Assembly (NCBI GenBank): GCA_022494885.1 | Contig: JAGVSM010003472.1 | Location: forward strand, 62,001 to 126,000 | Direction of reading: 5' to 3' | Source: Micrasema longulum | Lineage: Eukaryota > Arthropoda > Insecta > Trichoptera > Brachycentridae | Length of the DNA: 64,000 nucleotides | Notes under the pieces: generated by a model | The model's input: only the letters and a program-made list of their open reading frames with translations | What the model was told of the DNA's origin: nothing | Database searches by the model: none | Position numbers and translations under genes: made by a program | Shown: one piece after another, positions 10,409 through 19,634 of the stretch | Layout: every line of letters starts with the position of its first letter | How positions within the stretch are numbered: the first letter of the stretch is position 1

Positions 10409-11508
10409 ATGGAAAGTGCAAAGCAAATGTCGATTGCGATAAAATCCAAAATAATCACATTGTCGCAAGAAAACATATCTAATTGTGAAATATCTCGTCG
10501 AGTTGGGTATTCAGAAGGTGCAGTGAGGTTTTTATTTAAAAAAATCCAAGAAACTGGATCCATAGAACGGAAAAAAGGAAGCGGACGGGGGCGCGTGACA
10601 TCTGCCCGAGATGATCGCTTAATAAAAAAAATTGTTATGCGCGATCGATTTTTAACGGCACCTGAAATACACGCAGAGGTGCAGTCTACCAGCACATCAA
10701 CATTTTCAGTAAAAACAGTGTCCAGGCGGCTGTTGGAGCATGGTTTCCAAGCACGGAGTCCCGCAAAGAAACCATTACTCACGGACAAAATGAAGAAGGC
10801 TAGACTGGATTGGGCGAAAGAGCACCAGAATTGGACCTTGGAGGATTGGCAAAATGTTGTTTTCTCTGATGAATTAAAATTCAACCTTTTTGGTCCAGAC
10901 GGCAGAAAGATAGTTCGACGAAAACGTGGGGAAAGATATCATCCGTCGTGCGTCACTCGAACCGTTAAACATTCACCCTACGTGATGATTTGGGGGTGCA
11001 TGACAGCATACGGTTTAGGACCTCTAAATTTTGTACAGGGTACGATGAATGCCATTCAGTACAAAAAAGTGTTAAAAAAACATATTATTCCAACAATCGA
11101 GGACATTACGCAGTATACCGCGGACCCAATTTTTCAGGACGATTCTGCGCCGTGCCATAGAGCCCGCACTGTGAGTACAAATATATATATTTTTAAATGC
11201 ATTTTGTGACCACATGATAAATAATTTATTGTTTTTTTATAGATCAATGAATTCAAGGAGAAAATTGGCTTAAAATCGTTGACGTGGCCCGGGAATAGCC
11301 CTGATTTGAACCCGATAGAAAATTTATGGGCGATTATGAAAAAAAAGTCGGGAAAAAAAAATCAAAAAACATTGAGGAATTAAAAAAAAACTTAATTCAA
11401 GTTTGGGAAGAAGAAATAACATCAGAAATTTTAGATTCGCTTTACGCTTCTCTAAATAATAGAATTTTACATGTTATAAAAAATAAAGGTGAATTCACTA
11501 AGTACTAA
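10409..11508 (+). pseudogene. Tc1 transposase, DD34E, intron plus one frameshift
   Basis: A cut-and-paste transposase acting in the nucleus on the 29-bp terminal repeats. Exon 1 (10409-11170) encodes 254 residues: N-terminal paired-like helix-turn-helix DNA-binding domains (about 1-110) with a GSGRGR motif between them, then the DDE domain with D154 (FSDELKF) and D245 (FQDDSAPCH). An intron of 72 bp (GTGAGT at 11171, TATAG to 11242) follows. Exon 2 supplies WPGNSPDLNPIENLW with E280, exactly 34 residues after the second D. One A appears to be missing from the A-run at about 11338-11345, shifting into the frame that continues to the stop at 11508. Without the shift the length would be about 342 residues, normal for Tc1. 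I chose the ATG at 10409 because it starts the conserved domain; one 13 codons earlier is in frame. Confidence 0.88.
11171..11242 (+). other. Probable intron in Tc1 transposase
   Basis: GTGAGT donor and a T-rich tract ending TTTTTATAG bracket 72 bp that is absent from the conserved protein alignment. Joining at phase 0 gives HRART-INEFKEKIG and restores the standard DD34E spacing. The intron contains an in-frame stop, so the protein needs splicing. Confidence 0.75.
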
Positions 11509-12359
11509 ATATTTTTAAATGTTATAAATATGTTTAAATGTAAAATACTTTAATTTAAAATAAAGCGATAAGAACCTACTTCTTAAATATGAATTAAAAA
11601 ATAACATGTCTTTTATTATTCCATCACAAACACTCGACCATAAATGAACCGTTATGGGTCTCTAAGGTTCGGGTAATCTGATACCTGATATATAATGGCA
11701 ATTTCTAAGTACAATTCATGAGTAAGATTTTTATTTTAACCTTGAAATAACGAGTAGTCATCACATATGTCAAACAATATAAAAAAAACTAATTTAATAT
11801 CAAGAATAATTCATTATATGTCAATTTTAGTTTTTTTTGAGAACTCGTAAATTTATTTGTCTTGCGGTGTATATGCAACTACTATGGGGAACAGGATATC
11901 AAAATGACATAAACAGACCGCAAAGACCTAACTAACCTTCCCTATATAACTGCAACTGGAGAACTTTTTAAACAAACTGTGCAATTAAATATAACTGAAC
12001 TCTTTCAACTAGAATCAATTAAATTTATCCATAAATTAGCCACTAATGCAATCGTGGACGAAGAACTAAAACATGTAAAAAATTGTAGTCAACGTGGACT
12101 TATGAGAATATCAGAAAAATATCATACAAAACTTTCTAAAACAAGACAAGGACAGTCGAGACTAATAAACCAGGGACTGAAATTATACAATAATCAACCA
12201 GACATAACTAAACAAAAGACTCAGACAAACTTTTCAAAAGATATAAAAAATATTATTTTGAACAAGAGCATGAATAAAAAATGCATGTATTATTTTTGTT
12301 AAATGAATGTAATAATCCGTAAGGGTTAATAAATAAAATTTCCAATAAAAAAAGAATTC

Positions 12360-13030
12360 ATGTAAGTGCAGACTTTCAATTTATTACAAATTGTAAAGCA
12401 ACCTTTTGATGTGCTAGTGAGGCCATGCGTGAGATGTTGGATGGATGTGGACTTTCGACCGACTTCCTACACCGCATTTTAACCTGTGGCATAGGGCATA
12501 GTAAGACTAAAAACATCTCCGTATACACGCTGATAGAGCTACCGACTAAACAAGTAGTACAGTCGATAAACAGCCGATCGCTAACGAGTGATCTTCACCA
12601 CAATTGGTGTCCCCCTCAAAGACATTTATTTACTGAAAAAGAATGTTATTTTTACCTGCTTTAACTATTGTGTGAGGATCTGGTGGGATAGTCAGCTGTG
12701 GCCTTGTTAAGAAACTTAACATTCTCGTTTTAAATAAAATGCATATTTTTAAGTTATATTATTTTATTTTTTTGGAGATACAAACACACGTACATATTAC
12801 AATAGAGAAATTCTGAGAATGCATTAGAAGTCCTACGGTCCTACCATGAGGAAGTTCAGTTCTACGGGAAATTGGATACTAAAAATGTTTTCTTACCCGC
12901 GGTAAAAAATATAACGTTTAATTGTACGGCAAAATTCCTTGAAAATGTATAGAAAAATGAATAAAATTAATTTTTTTTATCAAAATGAACTAATTTATTG
13001 AGTTTTTTTACTGACATTTCTTGGTGGAAC
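12360..13030. other. No gene; one interspersed repeat
   Basis: Positions about 12845-12965 (TTCTACGGGAAATTGGATAC, then GAAAATGTAT) belong to a repeat also present at about 25092-25200 and, inverted, at 34100-34215. A 79-codon open frame at 12425-12664 has no recognisable domain. The rest is AT-rich and featureless. Confidence 0.4.
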
Positions 13031-13032
13031 TG

Positions 13033-13236
13033 CATTTTAATTATAATAATAAAAATACGTACGTAGTTTTATTCCACTTTTATTTATAAATTTTTACCAG
13101 TCACCGGGTTTCGTCGCGACCGACATCCAGTCTGACGATGTCGGTCACGACAAAACCCGGGCACTGGTAAAAATTTATAAATAAGAGTGGAATAAAACTA
13201 TATACGTATTTTTATTATTAAAATAAAAATGAACTT
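13033..13236. mobile_element. Hammerhead-bearing palindrome, Penelope-like end
   Basis: Two arms of about 95 bp are inverted copies: ATTATAATAATAAAAATACG through TTTATTCCACTTTTATTTATAAATTTTTACCAG on the left mirrors the right arm through AAGAGTGGAATAAAAC and ACGTATTTTTATTATT. The hammerhead-like core lies at the centre. A related pair of arms is at 46276-46930. Head-to-head short ends with hammerhead motifs are known from Penelope-like elements; no reverse transcriptase or GIY-YIG domain is visible here, so the assignment is inference. Confidence 0.55.
13127..13167 (+). ncRNA. Degenerate type I hammerhead ribozyme
   Basis: In order: stem I strand CCAGT, core CTGACGA, one extra T, stem II GTCG/CGAC with loop GTCA, then AAAA where GAAA is required, a self-complementary stem III CCCGGG, and stem I strand ACTGG. 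Two invariant positions are altered (G12 to A, and the U before the cleavage site to G), so cleavage is unlikely. The opposite arm (13097-13126, minus) keeps GAAA and CGACGAAAC but lacks the CTGACGA box. Together the arms imply an ancestral functional core. Confidence 0.55.
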
Positions 13237-13239
13237 ATT

Positions 13240-14015
13240 GAACGACGTCACTAGATTTTTCGGGTCAACCAATGAGAGTGTTGTCAAAGATTTCCGGTTT
13301 ACTGGACATCTACAAAACAAGGAGATAGTGGGAAGGGAAAATAATGAAAGTGACAAAGAGTGGTGTAGGAAGAATGAAAAAAAATGGCAGTGGAAAAATG
13401 CATTTTACTAAAGAAAACTGTGAAAATAATGAATTTTTATAAATTAATTTTTTACTCATCTCTAACTGAAAAAACAGCATATAAAAGAATTGAAAAAATA
13501 CGAAAATGACTTAACTTCCACATTGCTTCCCGAAAACGTTCTCCAGCTCGGGATTTAATAAACGTCACATATTTTTAAATTAAGATTTTAGGCCGAAGCG
13601 TTCTTAATTCATTCAATTTCATCGATCGATAGGATGGTTGATAGGTTTCCTCATAAAGGTTTGAAAAAAAAACAGATGTTTTTTTATAATCATTGTTCAA
13701 TAGGTCCACTCATATTCACTTCACATAGTCATATACATACAATACTCACACACCCATACACGTATACCATATACACACACCCTCACCCACTCTAACATGT
13801 ACAATAATAACACTGATACGCTAAAACAAGCACTTAGCATAAACATTATTATGTTTTGAAAAAAGTTATCCTTATAATATAATTGATACACATTTTATAT
13901 ATATATATATATATTTCTACCGACATATTGAATCCATTGTATAAGTTCTATACTATAATGTGTTTTGTTTTTATGAGAAAAATAAGATAAATAGTTAATC
14001 TTATCGTATGCTGTA
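13240..14015. other. No gene; CA-rich low-complexity DNA
   Basis: Positions 13715-13805 are CA-rich (CACACACCC, CACACCCTCACCC), as seen in LINE 3' UTRs elsewhere in the window. An (AT)n run is at about 13897-13912. No coding region is supported. Confidence 0.35.
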
Positions 14016-14019
14016 TTTG

Positions 14020-14080
14020 TATCACCAATGAAGTGCCCTATGCATCACTGGGTGTGGATAGAAAAATGATGAACAATGAT
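14020..14080 (+). mobile_element. SINE family B 3' fragment
   Basis: ATCACCAATGAAGTGCCCTATGCATCA, then GGGTGTGGATAGAAAAATGATGA, matches the 3' body of family B (compare GTGTACCAATGCAGTG, TGCGGAAAGGAAATG at 47781-47832). The tRNA-like head is missing. Confidence 0.6.
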
Positions 14081-14172
14081 TACTAACCATTGTATTCCTC
14101 GTTCATATTGTTATACCAGAATGTTTTGCTTTCAAATATTTCGAATGTATATTTAAAAATAACAAAAAATCT

Positions 14173-14729
14173 TTAACAGAGACCCTCGATCCAGATATAG
14201 AAATTAAATGCAGAATTGAGACAGCAAGAGCTGCTTTTAATAAAAATGAAATCCTTCTTCTGCAATGCTAATTTCAACTTAAAAATAAGGCAAAGATTGG
14301 AAAAATGTTATGTTTGATCTGTATTGTTGTATGGCTGCGAGACTTTTGACTCTGAAGGTGAACACTATGAACAGGCTGGAGGCTTTTGAGATGTGGTTGC
14401 ATCGCAGAATGCTTAAGATATCGTGGACAGACCTGATAACGAACTCAAAAGCCTTAAGTCGAGCTAAAACAAACAGAGAACTCTTAACCACCATAAAAGT
14501 GCATAAAATGTCGTATCTGGGGTATATAATGCGTGGAGAAAAGTACCACTTGCTTAATTTAATTTTGAAAGGCAAGATTAAGGGTCATAGAGGGGCTGGA
14601 AGAATACAGATGTCCCGGCTGCGAAATATACGAGACTGGACTGGCTTCAGGACTGTGGAACAGATTTTCCGGGTAGCACAGGACAGAGCGACTTTTGCCA
14701 GAGTGATGGCCAACGTTGGGGATACCTGA
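14173..14729 (+). pseudogene. RTE-type endonuclease/reverse transcriptase, C-terminal part
   Basis: Upstream, IEIKCRIETARAAFNK is in one frame; after a frameshift near 14335 a 139-codon stretch gives NRLEAFEMWLHRRMLKISW, YLGYIMRGEKYHLLNLIL, KIKGHRGAGRIQMSRLRNIRDW and ends at 14729. This is the C-terminal region after the palm and thumb of RTE-like LINE polyproteins, found in many insects and flatworms. The catalytic motifs are absent. It is a 5'-truncated dead copy. Confidence 0.8.
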
Positions 14730-15223
14730 CAGGGCACTAAGAGAAGAATGACAAGTGATTTCGGGATAGATATCACACTTGTTTACACCGTGGACAGGTG
14801 TTCCACTTGGCTCGCGATGTCCTCACCACCCAATAAAGCTTTTCCTCTGTTTGAGATGTGTAATTATTATTGCGGTGATGAAATTTTCCAATTCAATGTC
14901 AAACTAACAAATCGCTCGAGTGGCGCAAGGCGCAATCCGCAGATTTGAAGCATTTTCATTTCGGGGTTTATCAGATTAAAGAAAGTCACGTGACGAGGAC
15001 TGTTTTGCAAACAGAAATCAGTTAATGTACCTTTACACTACACATGAACCTGCCCATAATATTGTATGCAAACCGAACACGACACGCGCAATGCAGAGAC
15101 GAATTAAGACTTTTACAGGCCTTCTTTAATAATATTCTAACTATTTACAAAGATTGATTTGAGCCCTAGAAGATCCAATATTTAAAAACAACGGAGAAGC
15201 ATTTTTGAGGTAATGTTTATTTA

Positions 15224-15735
15224 ACAACGTTTTGAGTTCGTCCAAATGTTTGCAGACTAGCTGGATTTTTTCCCTAGGAAGTTATTCAGATCTAAATTTA
15301 TTTCAATTTTTTATTTTTTTTTTCAATTTATTTATTTATTCATATATATGTACATTACAAAATGAAATATCTTAATTCATACATATAGAAATAATTAAAA
15401 TAATTAGGTAAAATTAGGTATATATAAAAAAAAACACATTAGTGTACATAATATCCAAAGAATAATATGTTAAAAAAGTAAGAGAATCTTGTAACGAAAT
15501 TCCCCTCAGAGACGTGAAAAATGACAATATATAAAGTGATATTGTTCAACATAGAGATAGCCCTTCCAACAGGCATAACCATTGTTGCAACAGAGAGGGA
15601 AAACACTTTTGAGAAGAGAATATGGAAGTATAGGCATTTGCCGGATTTTCGCCCTGTCATTGGCTGGTTTAAGTGGCCACTTTACACATTGTGTAACACT
15701 CACCATTCTGCCTTAATTCTCCAATACAATTAGAT
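15224..15735. mobile_element. Foldback element F1 left arm with nested LINE piece
   Basis: The outer segment 15224-15300 (CGTTTTGAG, TCCAAATGTTTGCAGACT, CCCTAGGAAG) and the inner segment 15588-15735 (GTTGCAACAGAGAGGGAAAAC, TATGGAAGTATAGGCATTTG, GTTTAAGTGGCCACTTTACAC) are consecutive parts of the F1 arm seen intact at 26890 and 56541. Between them, 15302-15587 is an insertion of a minus-strand LINE. No right arm follows, so this copy is half an element. Confidence 0.7.
15302..15587 (-). mobile_element. LINE 3' end (family L-C)
   Basis: The minus strand reads MVMPVGRAISMLNNITL and VIFHVSEGNFVTRFS, then a 3' UTR ending GAATAAATAAATAAATTG and an A-rich tail. It matches the copy at 7465-9475 and here is uninterrupted, showing what the 9-kb locus looked like before the later insertion. 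It is cut at about 15587 on its 5' side. Confidence 0.8.
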
Positions 15736-15739
15736 ATTT

Positions 15740-16715
15740 GTTAATAAGAGGACCTAATTAAATTATTGAATAAAGGCTGGGAGACGTCCACGAACCGTCT
15801 CAATGCGGACTTCAAGATTTTTTGCCGCAACGCACGTGACAAACGATATCGTACAAAACGGAGTTGCATACCTATCGATAAAGGAAGACTTGATCATTTT
15901 CAGGATTGCGACAAAGCAATATAAGAAGCGGGGGTGAATATTGTTTAGCAAAATAGCATAATTAATAATGCATTAAAACTGAGCTAGAAAATCGGTTCGC
16001 TGATTTCTAAAAAATCTCACGCAAAATGGAAATCTTCAAATACCTCTTCGCTGTGGATACCGATAATTGAAACATATACCCACTTGGACGATTGTTATGG
16101 AAAATTGATTTTTAAAAGCTATAAGGAGTCAAAAATATTGTTTAAGCATTAATTATCATGTTTGGTAGTAAATATATTTGAGAGAAAACTTTTCCAATTC
16201 TAAATTATCAAAAAAACCAACACTGTTCTGGGTTCTCAGTGATCAGATTCATATGAGACCCAATACTTCGTCTCTACTTCGAAAATGAAAGCTCATATAT
16301 AAAAAATTCAAGTCAAATGCAGTTACAAAATCTCATTGATTTTATTAACTACCTTAAATGTCGAAAAATATATACAATAAGCGGTTTTTTTTATATGTTG
16401 CTACTCAAATATTTAAGGTATACTGTTATAACGTGGTTATAATATATGGCCCAAGTGCGGCCCGCACTAATCCCCGCGTAAAATATTAGGCCATCTTACG
16501 ACAAAGAGTTGCTGACATATAGTTTAAACCTATCATAATAATGTCCCCAATGGCGTAGAGTTTATAAAGAGCACCACAATGTAACAACATATTTTAATAA
16601 ATTTAAATAATTTAGCATGGCTACAGTATAAAACATAAATCAATGTTACTAAAAAACGAGTGGATTTATTTTTTAATCATAGAAAAATCGCATAAAATAA
16701 CATATTTTACAGATA
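15740..16715. other. No gene recognised
   Basis: Short open frames on both strands at 15760-15960 have no recognisable motif. The remainder is AT-rich single-copy-looking DNA. Confidence 0.3.
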
Positions 16716-16717
16716 AT

Positions 16718-16884
16718 AAGACGCACTGGACCATAAGACGCACCCCAAAATGTATCTATAAATTTTAGAAAAAAAAAATTTCGACGGTCAAACGCATCGG
16801 ACCATAAGATCAAAGATACACCCTATTTTTTGTTTGAATTTTCAGAGTAAAAAAGTGCGTCTTATGGTCCGAAAAATACGGTAA
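16718..16884. mobile_element. Small inverted-repeat element with GGACCATAAGACGCAC motif
   Basis: The motif (C)GGACCATAAGACGCAC occurs at 16730-16745 and degenerately at 16797-16810, and in reverse complement at 16853-16871, followed by CGAAAAATACGGTAA. Similar strings in inverted arrangement are widespread in animal genomes as short non-autonomous elements; I cannot name the superfamily. Confidence 0.5.
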
Positions 16885-16889
16885 ATAAA

Positions 16890-17585
16890 ATGCAAGAATC
16901 GGTCAAATCTCTCAAAATACCCTGTCCCGGCTCTGGGTTCGTGTATGAGGAGTATTGCAAAATGAATTTTTATCTATTTTTTATCAAGTTGTTTCGTGTA
17001 AACAAGATATGGTATCTCCCCGTGCCTATTGTAAAACGAAATAATGAACACCTCGAACAACGAGGTGGTCACTGGGGCTTGCCGACGCAGACGCCATATT
17101 TACCAACATCCACAACTTATTATTATATTTTGTGATCCACTTCGGTTTATTAGTACCCGGTGACGTCACATCCGCGACGGTGATTGATTTTTATGAAATT
17201 AGTTTTTTTAAATAATGAATGGATCTCAAGTTTCGCCTTTGTATCCTCGGGGCGGACGTGGCCGTGGGTGCAAAAACAAAAATACAAGGAAAATGCTGAA
17301 CCCGTTCCGTAAACCTTTCAATCCTCTGTGAACAGATTAGTTCTAGAGTCAGTGTTTGTTTTTATGTTCGTTCTTATGACATGCTAAGGGGTCAGTTATC
17401 GACTCGAATATCTTCCCTTCCGTAAAAATGAATGTTTTTTTTCCTAAAGGTTTTTTCTTTTCCTTGTTATGTATTAGGTGTTAACTTAAGTTGTGGCCGT
17501 TTTTTTCTTAACTAAAACATGAGCCCCAAAAGAAAAAAAATAAAAAGAAAATGTTAAACGTCATTTGAAAAAAAAATTTTACTCT
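16890..17585. other. No gene recognised
   Basis: An 81-codon frame at 16890-17135 has no known motif. Positions 17050-17110 and 17155-17290 are somewhat richer in CpG. Nothing else stands out. Confidence 0.3.
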
Positions 17586-17589
17586 ACAA

Positions 17590-17752
17590 GATATTGTGTT
17601 TATTTTTATTTTATTCATACAAATACATAAATATTTCAAAAAAATATGATAATAACGTATCCCAAACTCTATAAGGCCAAGGGCCCAGTGTTGAGTTGGG
17701 ATACAACATAATGGAAAGTGGAAGCATGCATTAATATGCATGCTTCCACTTT
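17590..17752 (-). repeat. LINE 3'-end-like repeat ending in a perfect palindrome
   Basis: TTTATTTTATTCATACAAAT at about 17600 is typical of a minus-strand LINE 3' end, and the segment up to 17730 recurs at about 31180-31262 and 57650-57750 (GAAAGTGGAAGCATG is shared by all three). At 17715-17752 two 17-bp arms, AAAGTGGAAGCATGCAT and its complement, flank TAAT; the other two copies have only one arm. Confidence 0.55.
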
Positions 17753-17815
17753 AATAATTTAAAGGATACTAAAAATAAAAAACGAATAATAAAAATGAAA
17801 TCATAAACACAAATT

Positions 17816-17905
17816 TTGATAAACATCTGGACCACACGTTTAATAGTATATAAATCTATGCAATATTTTGCAGCAGTCTCCTGCAATGGTCTCTTCCCTT
17901 AGACA
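17816..17905. repeat. Interspersed repeat, copy 1 (partner at 58572)
   Basis: ATAAACATCTGGACCACACG, TTTAATAGTATATAAATCT and GCAATATTTTGCAGCA recur in the same order and orientation at 58572-58640. The element class is not recognised. Confidence 0.55.
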
Positions 17906-18062
17906 AAAACCAGACTTGTACACTTTTCCTGAAAATGTCTTGCTTTTTTGCATTAATTTATTTTATTCATTCAAAACTACAATCGTTTATTTATGAACTT
18001 ATTTAGGCTTTTCAGGCTGTGCCCGTATTAAGCCATAATAATTAACAAGAATAAAAAAAAAG

Positions 18063-18239
18063 TTGTTACATGAAGGTAAAATGATCAGTATTACGCTTCA
18101 TGTACCAGGCCAGGGACTATGAAATGTTCTGGTGTAAAAACACCCTTTTCAATCAATATTTCACATCAACCGTGTCGGGAATCGAGCCCGAGACCTCTCG
18201 CATGGTAGGCAAATGCACCGACCATTACACCACGAGGCT
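18063..18239 (-). mobile_element. tRNA-derived SINE (family B)
   Basis: On the minus strand: GCCTCGTGGTGTAATGGTC (box A), CGAGAGGTCTCGGGCTCGATTCC (box B), then ACACGGTTGATGTGAAATATT, CTGGTGTAAAAACACC and CATGAAGCGTAATACTGATC. The 3' portion present in other copies (GTGTACCAATG) is missing. It abuts a family C fragment at 18240. Confidence 0.8.
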
Positions 18240-18350
18240 AACAAATTCCGGATCAAAGGTCCATGGTTCAAATTCCACTCTACCACAACCCGATTCCCAT
18301 TTTTCCGACACAAGTTATCTACGACTCGTGTAAAGTTGAAGAAAATCCAT
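18240..18350 (+). mobile_element. SINE fragment (family C)
   Basis: GGATCAAAGGTCCATGGTTC, AAATTCCACTCTACC and CCCGATTCCCATTTTTC match the middle of family C as seen at 34276 and 57111. It begins directly at the head of the adjoining family B SINE in the opposite orientation. Confidence 0.6.
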
Positions 18351-18354
18351 GCGT

Positions 18355-19634
18355 CGTTGATCTACGATCATGACGGATTGTATGATAAAAGGTCAGGCCG
18401 CGTATCCTCTGTCTACGCGCTAACTGCTGCTGTACTAATTGCAAAAAGACCTTATTGTTATAATTATAATTGTTTTTCAATCTGATTATTTATACTTAAT
18501 TGTTTTTTATACCGGTAACATAGGTCCGAACTAATTATTCAAAGTGAAGTACTCGTAAAAATACGTTACACTGTCTAATATAATACATAGTATGCATACA
18601 AGCAACTTATAAATAATGGCTAACAAGAGTGTATCAGTGTAAGTCGGTAGTCCCGAGAAGTTGTTCAATATCTCGTTATTTTGAACTATCAGATAACGCC
18701 GCGCCGTATTAATTATTCAGAAGCTCTGTTCGTTTTAGTTTCGTGTATCTATGCCATGTTCGGGACTCGGTTAATCAAGATGTTACGAGACAGGCGTCGA
18801 CAACGTTTTATATGCGGTTCATCAAATAAAATACTCACGTTAAGCGGGCCAATTGAATTTGAAACGAGTAGATAAAATATCATCACTAAAACTTTTCTGC
18901 TTTAGGGTGAAAATAAATATAACATGTATTGTCTTGCAGATTCCGGACGTACGCGTGTAATAGGTTACAAAACGGCGGTTGTTTGTAGATAAATTTCATT
19001 AAAATATCCCATACTTTTAGCAATAAGAAATTTCGTCAGTAAATATTCAAATTCTGGGATAGAAAATTTAAATTGTCTGTATCGACAAACTTCAATAAAT
19101 CTCTTACCTTGTGAGTTCTTTTAAATTAAAAGCCAGGGCCCCGATTACAACTGGAAGTTAACAGAGTTATCTACAATTGTAAATAACTCATTTCGTCAAC
19201 TCGTTTCATTTTCGAGTGTCCACATTATAAACACTGAGACCGATTTAAACAAGTTCGTTTAATATGTTTATTATTATTTATATCGCTCGCACTTTCCTTA
19301 TGTATTTTTTGTGTACTCGCATTACTGTCAATGATTGTTTTGAATGTGTTTGTAACCCCTGTTTTCGAAAACAAACGCTCGCTTTATTATATTATTATAT
19401 ACTCATATGTTTACTTACAATTTAACTTTATTTATCTACAACGCAAGTATCTACATCTTTATGTCTCTTTTATTCGCACATTTATTGCAAACTATATCCG
19501 CTCGCCCGCTCTAACACATTACATTTATTTTTTTCTGCTTAAACTACTTACCGGTAATCTTCGGAATCAATACTCGCATGTTTCTATTTTAATTTGTTTC
19601 ATAATTATGTTAATTAATATTTACGATCTTTCTT
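18355..19634. other. No gene; probable 5' flank and 5' UTR of the LINE at 19635
   Basis: No zinc-knuckle ORF1 is visible ahead of the reverse transcriptase gene. A 103-codon hydrophobic frame (19331-19642) overlaps its ATG by eight bases, but its composition (runs of I, Y, L, F) is that of AT-rich noncoding DNA. The LINE 5' boundary cannot be placed without a second copy. Confidence 0.35.

Larger units (their letters stand above)
10200..11869 (+). mobile_element. Tc1 family DNA transposon, 1670 bp
   Basis: The ends are inverted repeats of about 29 bp: CACCGCAAGACAAA at 10200 and its complement ending at 11869, continuing through ACGAGTT. The target-site duplication is TA on each side (10198-10199 and 11870-11871), as expected of the Tc1/mariner superfamily. 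The element carries one transposase gene with an intron and one frameshift. It sits inside a LINE whose sequence joins cleanly across the insertion, so both boundaries are firm. Confidence 0.92.
9745..12350 (+). mobile_element. LINE fragment (family L-A) split by Tc1
   Basis: Left part 9745-10199 encodes LYINDLSLYNFKGKIIMYADE, ENVKYLGLIIDRQLT and ISKVATLSSLFLK. The right part resumes at 11870 with YMQLLWGTG and a 107-codon open frame (11979-12302, NITELFQLESIKFIHKLA) that reaches the polyprotein end, followed by AATCCGTAAGGG and an A-rich tail. The catalytic YADD box reads YADE, and stops occur at several places. Reading directly from 10199 to 11870 restores the continuous LINE frame seen in the copy at 1-393. 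Confidence 0.8.

Noticed and set aside
10375..10884. 169-codon minus frame
   Set aside because: It is antisense to the Tc1 transposase, whose conserved motifs fix the plus frame.
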